Shown: positions 1 through 8,576, numbered from the stretch's first letter. The stretch is DNA of 64,000 bases from an uncultured Romboutsia sp. (GCA_937880075.1 CALFLM010000017.1:10426-74425); one strand, 5' to 3'. Numbers and translations: made by a program. The notes: generated by a model from the sequence alone, not told the origin.

Positions 1-27
1 TAAAGACCCTCATCAAGAGGATCTCCT

Positions 28-291
28 TTATAAGATAAACTTAGTTATGTCACCTTTTTTATTTTCAATTGTTATAACATCTAGTCCTTTATATTCTCTA
101 AACAACCATTTAATATCTCTCATACTTTGATTTACTTCGTTAGAAGTTAAGTTTCTAATAAAATACTCCCTTCTCATTTCTTCATAGCTTTTATCATTTA
201 AAAAGTTTCTTATCATAGTAAATGCAAAAACATTAGGAATATTACTTTGATTGCCTTTTTTATATCCATTATTTCTTAAATACACTATCAT
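28..291 (-). CDS. Hypothetical 87-residue protein
   Basis: I do not recognise this small, charged, soluble protein. It has no signal peptide or membrane segment; the C-terminal half is rich in Lys, Glu and Arg and ends in a beta-like stretch. A good Shine-Dalgarno sequence (GGAGG, about 8 nt before the ATG) supports real translation. It lies upstream of the spore photoproduct lyase gene on the same strand in the transcription direction away from it, and about 100 bp separate the two. The product cannot be assigned from the sequence alone. Confidence 0.6.
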   Translation of the reverse strand: MIVYLRNNGYKKGNQSNIPNVFAFTMIRNFLNDKSYEEMRREYFIRNLTSNEVNQSMRDIKWLFREYKGLDVITIENKKGDITKFIL

Positions 292-392
292 TTATATTCC
301 TCCAATATTGATTTAATCATATCAATAAAGTATATATAAATTTTAATATATTATTACTATAGTTTTAATTTTTTCACTTTTAATTATGAATA

Positions 393-1415
393 TTAAATTA
401 TGTATTTTACTATACTATTTGGAAACATACTTTTTAAATTTTCCATAAAAAATTCCTTCATATCTATTAAATCTTCTTTATTATATAAATATTTTCCATA
501 TCCAAATTGACCATATTTAAACTTTCTATCTTCATCATTCATAGGTAAGGTTGTTTCTGGAAATATTTCTAATATTCTATTTTTTGCTCTACTTGTATAC
601 CTATGTGATATAACTTCAAATATGATATTTTCATTAAAATCTTCTGGTAGTTTTTCTTTTATACTTCGTATTAAATATTTGTATTCATCTTTCCAGTTTT
701 CATATAAAAATACTGGTGCTATTATAAATCCTATTTGATATCCAGCGTTAGCTACTTTAACAGCTGCTTCTATTCTTTTATTAGCTGATGCAGTATGATG
801 TTCATAATCATCAATAACTCTTTGTGTATTTATACTAAATCTTATTTCCGTATGATTATTATGTTTTGCATCAAGCAGTGTATCTATATCATTAAATTTA
901 GTTACAAACCTAAATCTTCCTTTTTCTTCTTTACCAAAAAACTCTATAGTCTTTTTTAACGAATGTGTATACGGTTCTATAGGTATAGGATCTGATGTGG
1001 CTGCACCTTCAAATATTGTAATGTGTGGAGACCTTTCATCTATATATTTTTTTGCTTGTTCTAAAATCTCATCAGTATTAACAAAAACTCTCACAAACGG
1101 TTTGTCTCCTAGTTGTGTGTTTAGATAACAGTATTCACACCTTCCCATACAACCAGAAACTAATGGTAATTGATAATTAGCTGAAGGCTTACAAGTCTGA
1201 AACTTTAAGCTTTTTTTATTGCTTACTACCATTGTTTCTTTACCTTCTCGATACTGCTCAAATAAATTTTCTCCAGGTATATTTCCTTTAATTTTATTTG
1301 ATGTTAACTTCATTACTTCTATGTTCTTATCGTCTTTTATCATATTATATATATTTTGTCCAACTTCCGTGTCTAAAGTACCCTTTTCAAATAAAACTCG
1401 TTTAGGCTTGAACAT
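393..1415 (-). CDS. splB: Spore photoproduct lyase (radical SAM)
   Basis: Repairs the UV thymine dimer called spore photoproduct (5-thyminyl-5,6-dihydrothymine) in germinating spores by radical SAM chemistry. At 340 residues it has the usual family length. The [4Fe-4S] motif CX3CX2C is at C89, C93 and C96, followed by Tyr98. The Bacillus-type hydrogen-donor cysteine (about position 141 in B. subtilis) is an alanine here (A139, in FEGAATSD). A cysteine at position 75 matches the position (C74) described for the Clostridium acetobutylicum enzyme, so this is the clostridial form rather than a dead enzyme. It stands alone, and its presence indicates a spore former. The start is supported by an AAAAGGATG Shine-Dalgarno. 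Confidence 0.9.
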   Translation of the reverse strand: MFKPKRVLFEKGTLDTEVGQNIYNMIKDDKNIEVMKLTSNKIKGNIPGENLFEQYREGKETMVVSNKKSLKFQTCKPSANYQLPLVSGCMGRCEYCYLNTQLGDKPFVRVFVNTDEILEQAKKYIDERSPHITIFEGAATSDPIPIEPYTHSLKKTIEFFGKEEKGRFRFVTKFNDIDTLLDAKHNNHTEIRFSINTQRVIDDYEHHTASANKRIEAAVKVANAGYQIGFIIAPVFLYENWKDEYKYLIRSIKEKLPEDFNENIIFEVISHRYTSRAKNRILEIFPETTLPMNDEDRKFKYGQFGYGKYLYNKEDLIDMKEFFMENLKSMFPNSIVKYII

Positions 1416-1605
1416 TATCCCACATCCTTTTCTAAAAATGTATCTATTGTTGTTATTTTATTCATTTTTAATCTATCTATACTAAGTTAAAATTATCAGA
1501 TAAATTATTTTTATTTTTTATGAATAATTAGATACTTATTTAAATATTATTTATTATGGGTAAACAAGCCTTAAATTTTTATAGATTGTAAGGGGGATAA
1601 AAAAT

Positions 1606-1878
1606 ATGCTAAACGCAGTAAGTAGAGATTTAACTGAAAAAACTAAAGCTATAAGAAGCAGAGGTTATATACCAGCTGTGATTTATGGAAATAAATTAGA
1701 TAATAGTATACCTATAGAAATTCATAAAACTGAATTTCAAAGATATTTAGATGCTAACGGTGGAGATAAGATAGTTGAAGTTAATCTAAATGGAGAAGTT
1801 AGAAATTGTAAAATAACAGATGTTCAAATTGATGGAGTTAAAGAAGGATTTTTACATATAGACTTTTTATTAGTTTAA
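1606..1878 (+). CDS. rplY: 50S ribosomal protein L25, short form
   Basis: Ribosomal protein that binds 5S rRNA in the large subunit. The 90 residues match the single-domain L25 fold (IPAVIYGN near the N-terminus, IDFLLV at the end), as in E. coli RplY. The C-terminal domain of the longer Ctc/TL5 type is absent. The start follows a strong AGGGGGA Shine-Dalgarno. The gene is monocistronic and convergent with the ABC permease gene, with which it shares a hairpin terminator. Confidence 0.88.
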   Translation: MLNAVSRDLTEKTKAIRSRGYIPAVIYGNKLDNSIPIEIHKTEFQRYLDANGGDKIVEVNLNGEVRNCKITDVQIDGVKEGFLHIDFLLV

Positions 1879-1887
1879 AATAAATAA

Positions 1888-1923
1888 AATGCCTACAAAT
1901 ACAATCAGTACTTGTAGGCATTT
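1888..1923. terminator. Bidirectional terminator between rplY and ABC permease
   Basis: A 12-bp inverted repeat (AAATGCCTACAA / TTGTAGGCATTT) with a 12-nt loop lies between two convergent genes, with A/T runs on both sides. Confidence 0.8.
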
Positions 1924-1940
1924 ATTAAGTAAATATAATT

Positions 1941-4340
1941 TTATTCACTATATCTAACTCTATCTATTAGAGATTCTTTATTAAAGTTTTTACTTATTAA
2001 GAAAGTTAAAAGAAGTTGAGCTACTACTACACATACAACCATTATTATCATCTGTTTAATAGGAAGAACATATATTGCATAAGACATTCCTGTTTTTCTC
2101 ATAGCTTGAACTGCAATATATCCTATTACATTTCCTATCGTTAATGAACTTATTAACATAAATGATGTATAAAACATCGCTTCTTTATTTAACATTTGTA
2201 CTAATTGTTTATTGGTAAGTCCTATAGCTTGTAATATACCCAATTCTTTTTTTCTAGTTATTATACTTGTTATCATAGAGTTTATTAGATTTATAAATCC
2301 TATGACTCCAATTAATACAACTAAGCTATATCCCATAACCTTAGTTACTTTTATAACTAATTCACTAGATGCTATTTCTACATCTATATAACTACCATCT
2401 AGATTTTCATTTGATTTTACAAGTGATTCTACATATGATTTAATTTCATTATAATCATTTTTTTCTACAGTTAATCCAACACTATGTCTTGTATTTGTTT
2501 TAACTAGCTTATCCATTATATCGTTATGTATTACAAATACTCCAGGTCCATCAGTTATAGCTTGAATTTTAAAGTCTTTTTCTATGATGTCATCTCCATC
2601 ATACAATTTAAAAGATAAAGTATCTCCTACTTTTATATCATACATATCTGCATACATCGAAAAGTTTAATATCATTTCTTCACCAGACTTTAATTTTTCT
2701 AAGTCTACGTTTCCATCTTGTAGATATAGCTCCATATCTTCTAAATCATTTTCAGCACTTTCATCTATTCCAACAATGTCATAAAAATCTTCTTCCATTT
2801 CTAGATTTAAAATTTCCGCTTTTATCATATTTGATGTAACTTCCACATCTTTTACACCATTAATTTCTTTTAATTCATTTATAAACTCATCACTCAGTAA
2901 ATTTTTCTTTTGTAATATATTAAGCTCTGTATTTGGACTAGTTTTATCTCCAAAAGTATAATTATCTAATCTTATCTCTATATCATGTGAGAAATGACGT
3001 TTTGCCATTTTTTCTGCATCCATACTACTCAATGCACAAGATACCACTATAAATAGTATTCCACTTAATGTAAGTGATAACAGTGTCACATAAGTACGTT
3101 TTTTATTAGATAATAAGTTAGCTTTTGTAAGTCTTGATACATTTATATAATCATAACCTTTTCTAGTTTTTTTCTTAGTTGTTGACTCTCCATTGTATTT
3201 TACTGCTTCTACTATAGATACTTTAGATGCTATTTTCATAGGCTTTATTAAAGATATATATACAGTTATTATACTTATTAATCCTATTACTAAAGCTATT
3301 AACCATTTTGATACACTAACATCTGATAATAATAAATACTTTGCTATTACTTCACTTATAAAGTACCCTGCTACTAATCCCATAGGTATAGCTATTGCCG
3401 ATAAGTAAATACCTTCTCTTAAAATTATCTTTTTAATTTGCTTTTTAGTAGTGCCTATTGCTCTTAATTTTCCAAATTCTTGTACCTTAGTTATTATTGA
3501 TAAATAGAATATATTATATATTACAAGTATACTAGAAAGTATTATAACTAAACATATAACTACAATCGATGTTATAACAGAAGGATCTGGCTTTGATAAA
3601 TTTATGTAATTTTCATTTACTGATGTGTAAACTTTTTTTATACCAAAGTTTTCTCCAATCTCATCTATTATAAGTTCCATATCATCATAAGACATGTTAT
3701 CTATATTTTTTAGCGTGAAGAATACATTAAAGTTTTCTTTAGACATATCTCTAGTACTATTCATATAGTCATTAGACACTATTATTGAGTACGATTTTTT
3801 TACTTGTGCAGTTTCACTTGCTTTAATTATTCCTGTTACTATAAAATCTTTTATTACTACTTCACCACTTGCATAATCTTCATATTCTATTTCTATTGTT
3901 TGATTTAGTTTTTGTTCATGACCTAATTTTTTAAGTGCTAAATCATATATAGCTATCTCATTTTTATTAGTTGGAAATTTACCTTGTACTAATTCTAATG
4001 AGTTAAGTTTTGCAGCATTCTCATCAACAAAAGATAAACTTATTTTAGTTTCATCATCAAACTCCTTAATAGCACCAATTCCATTTATTATTCCAGTTGA
4101 TTCTATATCTTTATGAGACTTGATTTTTTCGTATTTAGTTTCATCAACTCTTCCATACAATCCATGATAACTTCCATAATACTGTATTACATTTCTTTTA
4201 TTTACTTCATTCCAATCTAAGCCTACCATTGCTACTGATGATAATAATGTAGTTGCTAAAAATATAGTTAAAATAATTAATATACTTTTTGATTTGTTAT
4301 ATTTTATATTATTTTTAGCTATTTTAGTGACATTAATCAT
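1941..4340 (-). CDS. ABC transporter permease with two FtsX domains
   Basis: Membrane subunit of a MacB/FtsX-type exporter, about 799 residues from the chosen start. A first membrane segment lies at about residues 18-38. Next come a large extracellular domain (about 40-255) and an FtsX domain whose three helices span about 257-365 and include the FGKLRAIG box. A second membrane/extracellular/FtsX repeat carries the box ELGILQAIG near the C-terminus. I chose ATG 4340, which overlaps the ATPase stop by 8 bp, because an AAGGGTGG Shine-Dalgarno precedes it; an upstream GTG is possible. With the ATPase, kinase and regulator it forms a four-gene set resembling peptide-antibiotic sensing and export modules. 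The substrate is unknown. Confidence 0.85.
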   Translation of the reverse strand: MINVTKIAKNNIKYNKSKSILIILTIFLATTLLSSVAMVGLDWNEVNKRNVIQYYGSYHGLYGRVDETKYEKIKSHKDIESTGIINGIGAIKEFDDETKISLSFVDENAAKLNSLELVQGKFPTNKNEIAIYDLALKKLGHEQKLNQTIEIEYEDYASGEVVIKDFIVTGIIKASETAQVKKSYSIIVSNDYMNSTRDMSKENFNVFFTLKNIDNMSYDDMELIIDEIGENFGIKKVYTSVNENYINLSKPDPSVITSIVVICLVIILSSILVIYNIFYLSIITKVQEFGKLRAIGTTKKQIKKIILREGIYLSAIAIPMGLVAGYFISEVIAKYLLLSDVSVSKWLIALVIGLISIITVYISLIKPMKIASKVSIVEAVKYNGESTTKKKTRKGYDYINVSRLTKANLLSNKKRTYVTLLSLTLSGILFIVVSCALSSMDAEKMAKRHFSHDIEIRLDNYTFGDKTSPNTELNILQKKNLLSDEFINELKEINGVKDVEVTSNMIKAEILNLEMEEDFYDIVGIDESAENDLEDMELYLQDGNVDLEKLKSGEEMILNFSMYADMYDIKVGDTLSFKLYDGDDIIEKDFKIQAITDGPGVFVIHNDIMDKLVKTNTRHSVGLTVEKNDYNEIKSYVESLVKSNENLDGSYIDVEIASSELVIKVTKVMGYSLVVLIGVIGFINLINSMITSIITRKKELGILQAIGLTNKQLVQMLNKEAMFYTSFMLISSLTIGNVIGYIAVQAMRKTGMSYAIYVLPIKQMIIMVVCVVVAQLLLTFLISKNFNKESLIDRVRYSE

Positions 4341-5016
4341 TTGTAACACCACCCTTTTCTACTTTACCATCTTCTATGTATATTACTCTATCAGCCATTT
4401 GGGCAATTGTTTCATCATGAGTTATCATCACTAAAGTTTGGTTATATTTTTTTATCATAGTTTTTAATAAACTCATAACCTCATCCGAAGTTTTGGAATC
4501 AAGATTTCCTGTTGGCTCATCTGCAAGTATTATTGCAGGCCTTGCTACTAATGCACGAGCTATAGCCACTCTTTGTTGTTGTCCTCCTGATAATGTATTA
4601 GGAAGAGCATCTATTTTACTTTCTAATCCTAATGAATTTATAATATCCATTACAAATGCTTTATTAATTTCTTTTCCATCAAGTCCTATAGGCAGTGTTA
4701 TATTTTCCCATACATTAAGTGAATGTATTAGGTTGAAATGTTGGAATATAAATCCTATATTTCTCCTTCTAAATATAGCTAATTCCTCTTCTTTTAGATA
4801 GAATATATCTTTATCATTTATATATACCTTCCCTTCTGTTGGATTATCAAGCCCACCTATCATATGAAGTAATGTACTTTTTCCAGAGCCTGATTTCCCA
4901 ACTATAGCTACAAACTCTCCTTCTTTTATATCTATATTAGCATTATCGATTGCTTTAACTAAATTTTCACCATTTCCATAATATTTCTTTAAATTACTAG
5001 TTTTCAATATACTCAT
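4333..5016 (-). CDS. ABC transporter ATPase (MacB/LolD type)
   Basis: ATP-binding subunit for the adjacent FtsX permease. The 227 residues contain Walker A (GKSGSGKST, about 40-48), a Q-loop in FIFQHFNL, the signature LSGGQQQRVAIARAL and Walker B with ADEPTGNLD, typical of LolD/MacB/SalX exporter ATPases. It overlaps the permease by 8 bp, which suggests translational coupling. A 75-bp gap separates it from the upstream histidine kinase gene, so it may be co-transcribed with, or induced by, that system. Confidence 0.92.
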   Translation of the reverse strand: MSILKTSNLKKYYGNGENLVKAIDNANIDIKEGEFVAIVGKSGSGKSTLLHMIGGLDNPTEGKVYINDKDIFYLKEEELAIFRRRNIGFIFQHFNLIHSLNVWENITLPIGLDGKEINKAFVMDIINSLGLESKIDALPNTLSGGQQQRVAIARALVARPAIILADEPTGNLDSKTSDEVMSLLKTMIKKYNQTLVMITHDETIAQMADRVIYIEDGKVEKGGVTND

Positions 5017-5091
5017 TTTTCTTTCCCCTTATCTCTATTATTTATACTTTAATAATACAACCTAAGTCTTTCAAATTACTTACAACTACTC

Positions 5092-6333
5092 TTACACTTT
5101 TGTAAGGAATAAAGAAAATTTACTACCCTGTCCCTTTTGTGATGATACGATAATATTCCCACCTTGCCTCTCTAGTATCTTTCTAGTTAAATAAAGACCT
5201 ACACCAGAACCTTCAATATCTCCAACTTTTTCACTTCTATAAAATCTTTTAAATATATTGTTATACTCCGACTTATCAATTCCTATGCCATTATCTTTAA
5301 TATCTATCCGTATAAAGTTTATAGTTTCTGAGACTTTTACATTTATGTCTTTATTTTCAGAGCTGTACTTAACTGCATTTTCCAATACATTGAATATACT
5401 TTCTTCTGTCCATTTTGTATCATGGGGAATTTTTATATCTTCAAAATCATCTATATTTATATTTATATTTTTTTGATTAGCTTTGGGTATTGTGCTATTT
5501 ATAGCTTTTATCAAAGTTTGTTTTATACTTTTATTTTCTATTTTAATATTTATCATGCTTGCTTCTAACCTAGATATATTAACTAATGAATCTATAAGAT
5601 TATGTAATTTATTAATAGACATTTCATTTGTCTTTAAAAACTCCATTCTCTCTTCATCATCAAGTTCTTCTTCTATTAATAATGTATTATATAATTTTAA
5701 TGATGCTAGTGGTGTTTTTAATTGGTGTGATATATCTGTTACTAATTCTTTTATACTTTCCTTTTCTTTATCTATACTACTTATTTTCAAATTCAAACTT
5801 CTTGATAACTTATTTAAATCTGTATATATTCTATTAAATATACCATCTTCTTTTAACTCATCCTGTACTATATATTTATTATTTATTATATTTTCTATGT
5901 CGCTATTTACTTTTAATAATCGGTCATACATATATTTAGTAAAGTTAAATACTATAAATGACACTATAATAATAATTATTACAAAAATGGTTAAATTATT
6001 TACCAGGAAATATTTCAAATGTTCTTTGAAATTTACATTTTCATACATATTATAGTTATTATCATATCCATACTTGTCTAAAGTTTTTGATCCTAAGTCT
6101 AAATATCGATTATCTTGTTTGTATATGGATTTTACTATATCTACCTCTTGCTGAGGATATTTATCTACTAGTACTCCTACTACTCTTTTATTTATATTTT
6201 CTTGTTCTAAATATATATTCTTTAGGTTATTATATTGAAATATTGTGAACATGCTAAATATAACTATTATGCTCATCATCATTATAAATATTGATTTTTT
6301 TATTACAGGTTCTTTTCTTATTATATCTATCAT
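5092..6333 (-). CDS. Sensor histidine kinase
   Basis: Membrane sensor of a two-component system, 413 residues. Transmembrane helices lie at about 14-34 and 113-131 and enclose an extracellular sensing domain of about 75 residues. A HAMP-like linker leads to the HisKA domain with H203 in DISHQLKTP. The HATPase domain has an N-box (NVLENAVKYS), a G1 box (DNGIGID) and a G2 box (GSGVGLYLT). The start overlaps the response-regulator stop by 4 bp (ATGA), a classic coupled pair. The neighbouring ABC exporter suggests it senses the compound that pump handles; this is inference. Confidence 0.9.
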   Translation of the reverse strand: MIDIIRKEPVIKKSIFIMMMSIIVIFSMFTIFQYNNLKNIYLEQENINKRVVGVLVDKYPQQEVDIVKSIYKQDNRYLDLGSKTLDKYGYDNNYNMYENVNFKEHLKYFLVNNLTIFVIIIIIVSFIVFNFTKYMYDRLLKVNSDIENIINNKYIVQDELKEDGIFNRIYTDLNKLSRSLNLKISSIDKEKESIKELVTDISHQLKTPLASLKLYNTLLIEEELDDEERMEFLKTNEMSINKLHNLIDSLVNISRLEASMINIKIENKSIKQTLIKAINSTIPKANQKNININIDDFEDIKIPHDTKWTEESIFNVLENAVKYSSENKDINVKVSETINFIRIDIKDNGIGIDKSEYNNIFKRFYRSEKVGDIEGSGVGLYLTRKILERQGGNIIVSSQKGQGSKFSLFLTKV

Positions 6334-7022
6334 TTTTTAATACACCTCTTTGCAAAGGTATATCCTACACCTCTTATATTTTTTATATACTCAGGCTCAG
6401 ATGGCGTGTTTTCTACCTTTTGTCTAAGCCTTCTTATATTTACTGCTACTGTATTTTCATCAACAAAGTTCCCATCAATGTCCCAAAGAGCTTCCATTAA
6501 TTGCTCTTTTGTAACCGTTTGATTTGAATTTTCCATTAAATATTTTAATAGTTTTCCTTCATTTTTACTTAGAAGTATCTCTTCTTTATCTTTAGTTAAT
6601 TTATTTTCTACGTAATCAAATTTTAATTTATCACAAGATATTATATTTTCTATTGTTGTATTTCCGATTCTTCTCATAAATGCATTAACTTTTGATATTA
6701 ATACTATTAAACTAAATGGTTTTGTTATATAATCATCTGCTCCAATGTCATACCCTGTTACTATATCTATTTCTTGGTCTAGTGCAGTTAGCATTATTAT
6801 ATGTACGTTACTGATTTTTCTTATTTCTTCACAAAAATCAAATCCACTTCCGTCAGGAAGTCCAACATCTGAAATTATTAAATCTACTTTATTATTTTCA
6901 AAAACATCTTTAGCTTCTTTTATGTTAAAAGCTGTGTATACATAATATCCTTCTTTTTTTAGCTTGAAACTGATTCCTCTGTTTAGAGATTTGTCATCTT
7001 CTAAAAGTAATATATTCCCCAT
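6330..7022 (-). CDS. OmpR-family response regulator
   Basis: Transcription factor paired with the adjacent kinase, 230 residues. The receiver domain occupies about 1-118 with phospho-acceptor D52 (ISDVGLPDG), an acidic pair at D9/D10 and the switch lysine in TKPF. A winged-helix DNA-binding domain follows (about 125-225), including VNIRRLRQKVE. An AAGGAG Shine-Dalgarno supports the start. As the first gene of the minus-strand cluster it probably controls its own operon and the ABC genes. Confidence 0.92.
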   Translation of the reverse strand: MGNILLLEDDKSLNRGISFKLKKEGYYVYTAFNIKEAKDVFENNKVDLIISDVGLPDGSGFDFCEEIRKISNVHIIMLTALDQEIDIVTGYDIGADDYITKPFSLIVLISKVNAFMRRIGNTTIENIISCDKLKFDYVENKLTKDKEEILLSKNEGKLLKYLMENSNQTVTKEQLMEALWDIDGNFVDENTVAVNIRRLRQKVENTPSEPEYIKNIRGVGYTFAKRCIKK

Positions 7023-7151
7023 TATTTAGCTCCTTGTTATATTTTATATACTAATTTTCATAAATCTCAGTTAAATTAGTGTATTTATTAATATTTTTTG
7101 AAATTATCTTTAGTTTATTAAATAGGATTTAGTTTATTTGAATTGATATTC

Positions 7152-7160
7152 TGATATAAT
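7152..7160 (+). promoter_or_regulatory. Extended -10 promoter of the orphan antisense RNA
   Basis: TGATATAAT is a perfect extended -10 (TGnTATAAT). The same nine bases precede the toxin mRNA at 8265-8273. It lies about 12 bp upstream of the motif shared by both antisense RNAs. Confidence 0.5.
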
Positions 7161-7166
7161 AATAAT

Positions 7167-7290
7167 ATAAAAAGAAATTACAGTCTATGTATTTAGAATG
7201 TGACTGCCAATTGATTATTTGTATTTTTTAAACTTGATTTTTATATCAAGTTTAAAGTTACTCTTTGGCGAGAGTGGCTTTTTATTTTAC
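7167..7290 (+). ncRNA. Orphan antitoxin-like antisense RNA
   Basis: This stretch resembles the antisense RNA of the toxin locus at 8.4-8.6 kb but lies on the opposite strand. The 5' block AAAGAAATTACAGTCT (7171-7186) is repeated at the start of that RNA. An ACTTGAT/ATCAAGTT stretch is shared in the middle. The 3' end is an intrinsic terminator at about 7251-7286 whose 11-bp stem uses two G-U wobble pairs, followed by TTTTTATTTTA. On the opposite strand only a broken toxin remnant is left. No transcript data are available; the assignment rests on similarity and the conserved promoter and terminator. Confidence 0.6.
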
Positions 7291-7309
7291 TACATAAGTA
7301 AACTATAAT
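7241..7309 (-). pseudogene. Remnant of a type I toxin gene
   Basis: Reading the minus strand from about 7306 gives IVYLCSKIKSHSRQRVTLNL and then a stop at 7241-7243. This aligns with the middle and end of the intact toxin at 8354-8512 (YIYDKIKNHS, then FELDI). There is an in-frame stop just upstream and no start codon or ribosome-binding site, and the lysine-rich tail is lost. It is opposite the orphan antisense RNA. Confidence 0.5.
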
Positions 7310-7357
7310 TTATTTGAAACTAGATTATATCATAATTTTACATATTTCTATAATTAT

Positions 7358-7391
7358 AAAAACCTCAATAAATTCATTTACTGAGGTTTTT
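7358..7391 (-). terminator. Terminator of the MerR regulator gene
   Basis: Inverted repeat AAAAACCTCA / TGAGGTTTTT with extra TAAA/TTTA pairing inside the loop, directly 3' of the gene ending at 7402. Confidence 0.75.
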
Positions 7392-7401
7392 CCATTATTT
7401 A

Positions 7402-8157
7402 TTATCCATTATTGTCGCAATATATATTCATTGCATCACTCATAAACTGCGCTAATCCTTCTTTATACTTATCAATATTTTTAGTGAATCTTTCATCCGC
7501 TACATACATAAGAGCAAGACCTCTGAATATTTCTATAGTACAGTTATAGAAATTAGTTGTTATATGATTTCGCCATTTTTCAATCAATACTTGAACCTTT
7601 TCATCTGATGGCTCTTTATCCATTAATTTAGCTAATTCTTCATATATAATACTAGCTTCTCCCATTATTCTTTCCCAATCATTTTTAGAATATTTAGATG
7701 TTTTTTCTTGGCTTTCTTTATAAGCATTGCTATTTCCATATCTTTTTTCAGTTTCTTCTTTATACTTTTCTTGATGTTTTTTTACTTCTTCATAATCAAA
7801 TGCTTTAAAATTATTTTTACTCATAACATTTCCTCCTAAATTTTCAATAGTATCATCTATTGATTCCAGTATTCTCTCTAGTCTTTGCTTCTTTTCAAAT
7901 ATAAGATTACGTTGAGTTTTTAAAGCTTTCTCTCTATTAAAGTCTTTATCATCTAATATTTGTTTTATATCTTGAAGTGGAAACTCTAACTCTTTAAAAA
8001 GTAATATCTGATATAACCTAGAAATATCATCATCATTGTATATTCTATAATTTGAATCTGTTCTTTTACTAGGTTCTAAAAGTCTTATTTTATCGTAATG
8101 ACGTAACATTCTTATACTTACACCAGTTAGTTTTGATACTTCATTTATTTTATACAT
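7402..8157 (-). CDS. MerR-family regulator with TipAS ligand-binding domain
   Basis: Transcription activator of 251 residues. A MerR helix-turn-helix (about 1-70: MYKINEVSKLTGVSIRMLRHYDKIRLL) is followed by a dimerising coiled coil (about 75-110). A C-terminal TipAS-like domain (about 125-248) binds thiopeptide-type or other multidrug ligands in characterised relatives. A strong AGGAGGTG Shine-Dalgarno lies just before the ATG. It is monocistronic. No target operon is obvious beside it, so autoregulation or distant targets are possible. Confidence 0.85.
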   Translation of the reverse strand: MYKINEVSKLTGVSIRMLRHYDKIRLLEPSKRTDSNYRIYNDDDISRLYQILLFKELEFPLQDIKQILDDKDFNREKALKTQRNLIFEKKQRLERILESIDDTIENLGGNVMSKNNFKAFDYEEVKKHQEKYKEETEKRYGNSNAYKESQEKTSKYSKNDWERIMGEASIIYEELAKLMDKEPSDEKVQVLIEKWRNHITTNFYNCTIEIFRGLALMYVADERFTKNIDKYKEGLAQFMSDAMNIYCDNNG

Positions 8158-8264
8158 CTTCCACCTCCTGAGTTTATATTAAAGTATTACACAATGTTAG
8201 GGTCAATACATTTATTATTAAAAATTTATATAAACTTAAATTTATTAGTATAAATTTTACCTTA

Positions 8265-8273
8265 TGATATAAT
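8265..8273 (+). promoter_or_regulatory. Extended -10 promoter of the toxin mRNA
   Basis: TGATATAAT, identical to the element at 7152-7160. It predicts an mRNA starting near 8280, at the AGAAATTACAGTCT block. Confidence 0.55.
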
Positions 8274-8278
8274 ACAAT

Positions 8279-8562
8279 AGAAATTACAGTCTGAGAGTGG
8301 TGGTTTCATATAACCCAAGTTCCTACAGTAAGTAGGAAGGAGGTGTAATCTATATGGAACTGACAATAAAATTTATCTTAGGTGCAATGTGTACCATTTC
8401 TATTGGTTTAATTGCCAATTACATATATGATAAAATAAAAAACCACTCTTCTAGTCGCAATAGAAAGAGTGGTTTTGAACTTGATATAAAGATTAAGTTC
8501 ATCAAAAAATAATTTTTTATTTATATAGAAACCACACTCTATTCCACAAGACTGTAATTTCT
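8279..8562. repeat. Inverted repeat bracketing the toxin transcript
   Basis: AGAAATTACAGTCT at 8279-8292 is repeated perfectly as its reverse complement at 8549-8562. The pairing continues inward with GTGGTTTC (8300-8307) against GAAACCAC (8528-8535) and AGAGT against ACTCT. The toxin mRNA can therefore close its own 5' and 3' ends. Confidence 0.85.
8354..8512 (+). CDS. Type I toxin-like small membrane peptide (52 aa)
   Basis: A 52-residue peptide with one hydrophobic helix (about residues 7-25) followed by a cationic tail ending in KSGFELDIKIKFIKK. This layout and the KSGFE..KIKF tail match the type I toxins of Clostridioides difficile, which damage the membrane; that match is from memory. 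The Shine-Dalgarno AAGGAGG (8337-8343) is very strong, but it overlaps the 3' arm of a hairpin (TTCCTAC at 8320-8326 with GTAGGAA at 8332-8338). A divergent antisense RNA overlaps the 3' half of the gene, and its terminator stem lies inside the coding sequence (codons for about residues 29-41). The mRNA ends can pair with each other. It is too short for routine gene callers. Confidence 0.75.
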   Translation: MELTIKFILGAMCTISIGLIANYIYDKIKNHSSSRNRKSGFELDIKIKFIKK

Positions 8563-8576
8563 TTTTATTTCTTTAT
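8435..8576 (-). ncRNA. Antitoxin antisense RNA of the type I toxin
   Basis: The predicted minus-strand transcript starts near 8575, behind a TATAAT -10 box at 8582-8587. It begins with AAAGAAATTACAGTCT and overlaps the 3' untranslated region and second half of the toxin gene. It ends at a strong intrinsic terminator: AAAACCACTCTT (8439-8450) pairs with AAGAGTGGTTTT (8465-8476), followed by TTATTTTA on the minus strand. Overlap at the 3' end of the toxin mRNA is the arrangement described for C. difficile type I modules. No transcript data are available. Confidence 0.65.

Noticed and set aside
5483..6055. 190-residue plus-strand ORF inside the histidine kinase gene
   Set aside because: It is antisense to intact kinase motifs and has repetitive Ser/Ile composition; it is a shadow frame.
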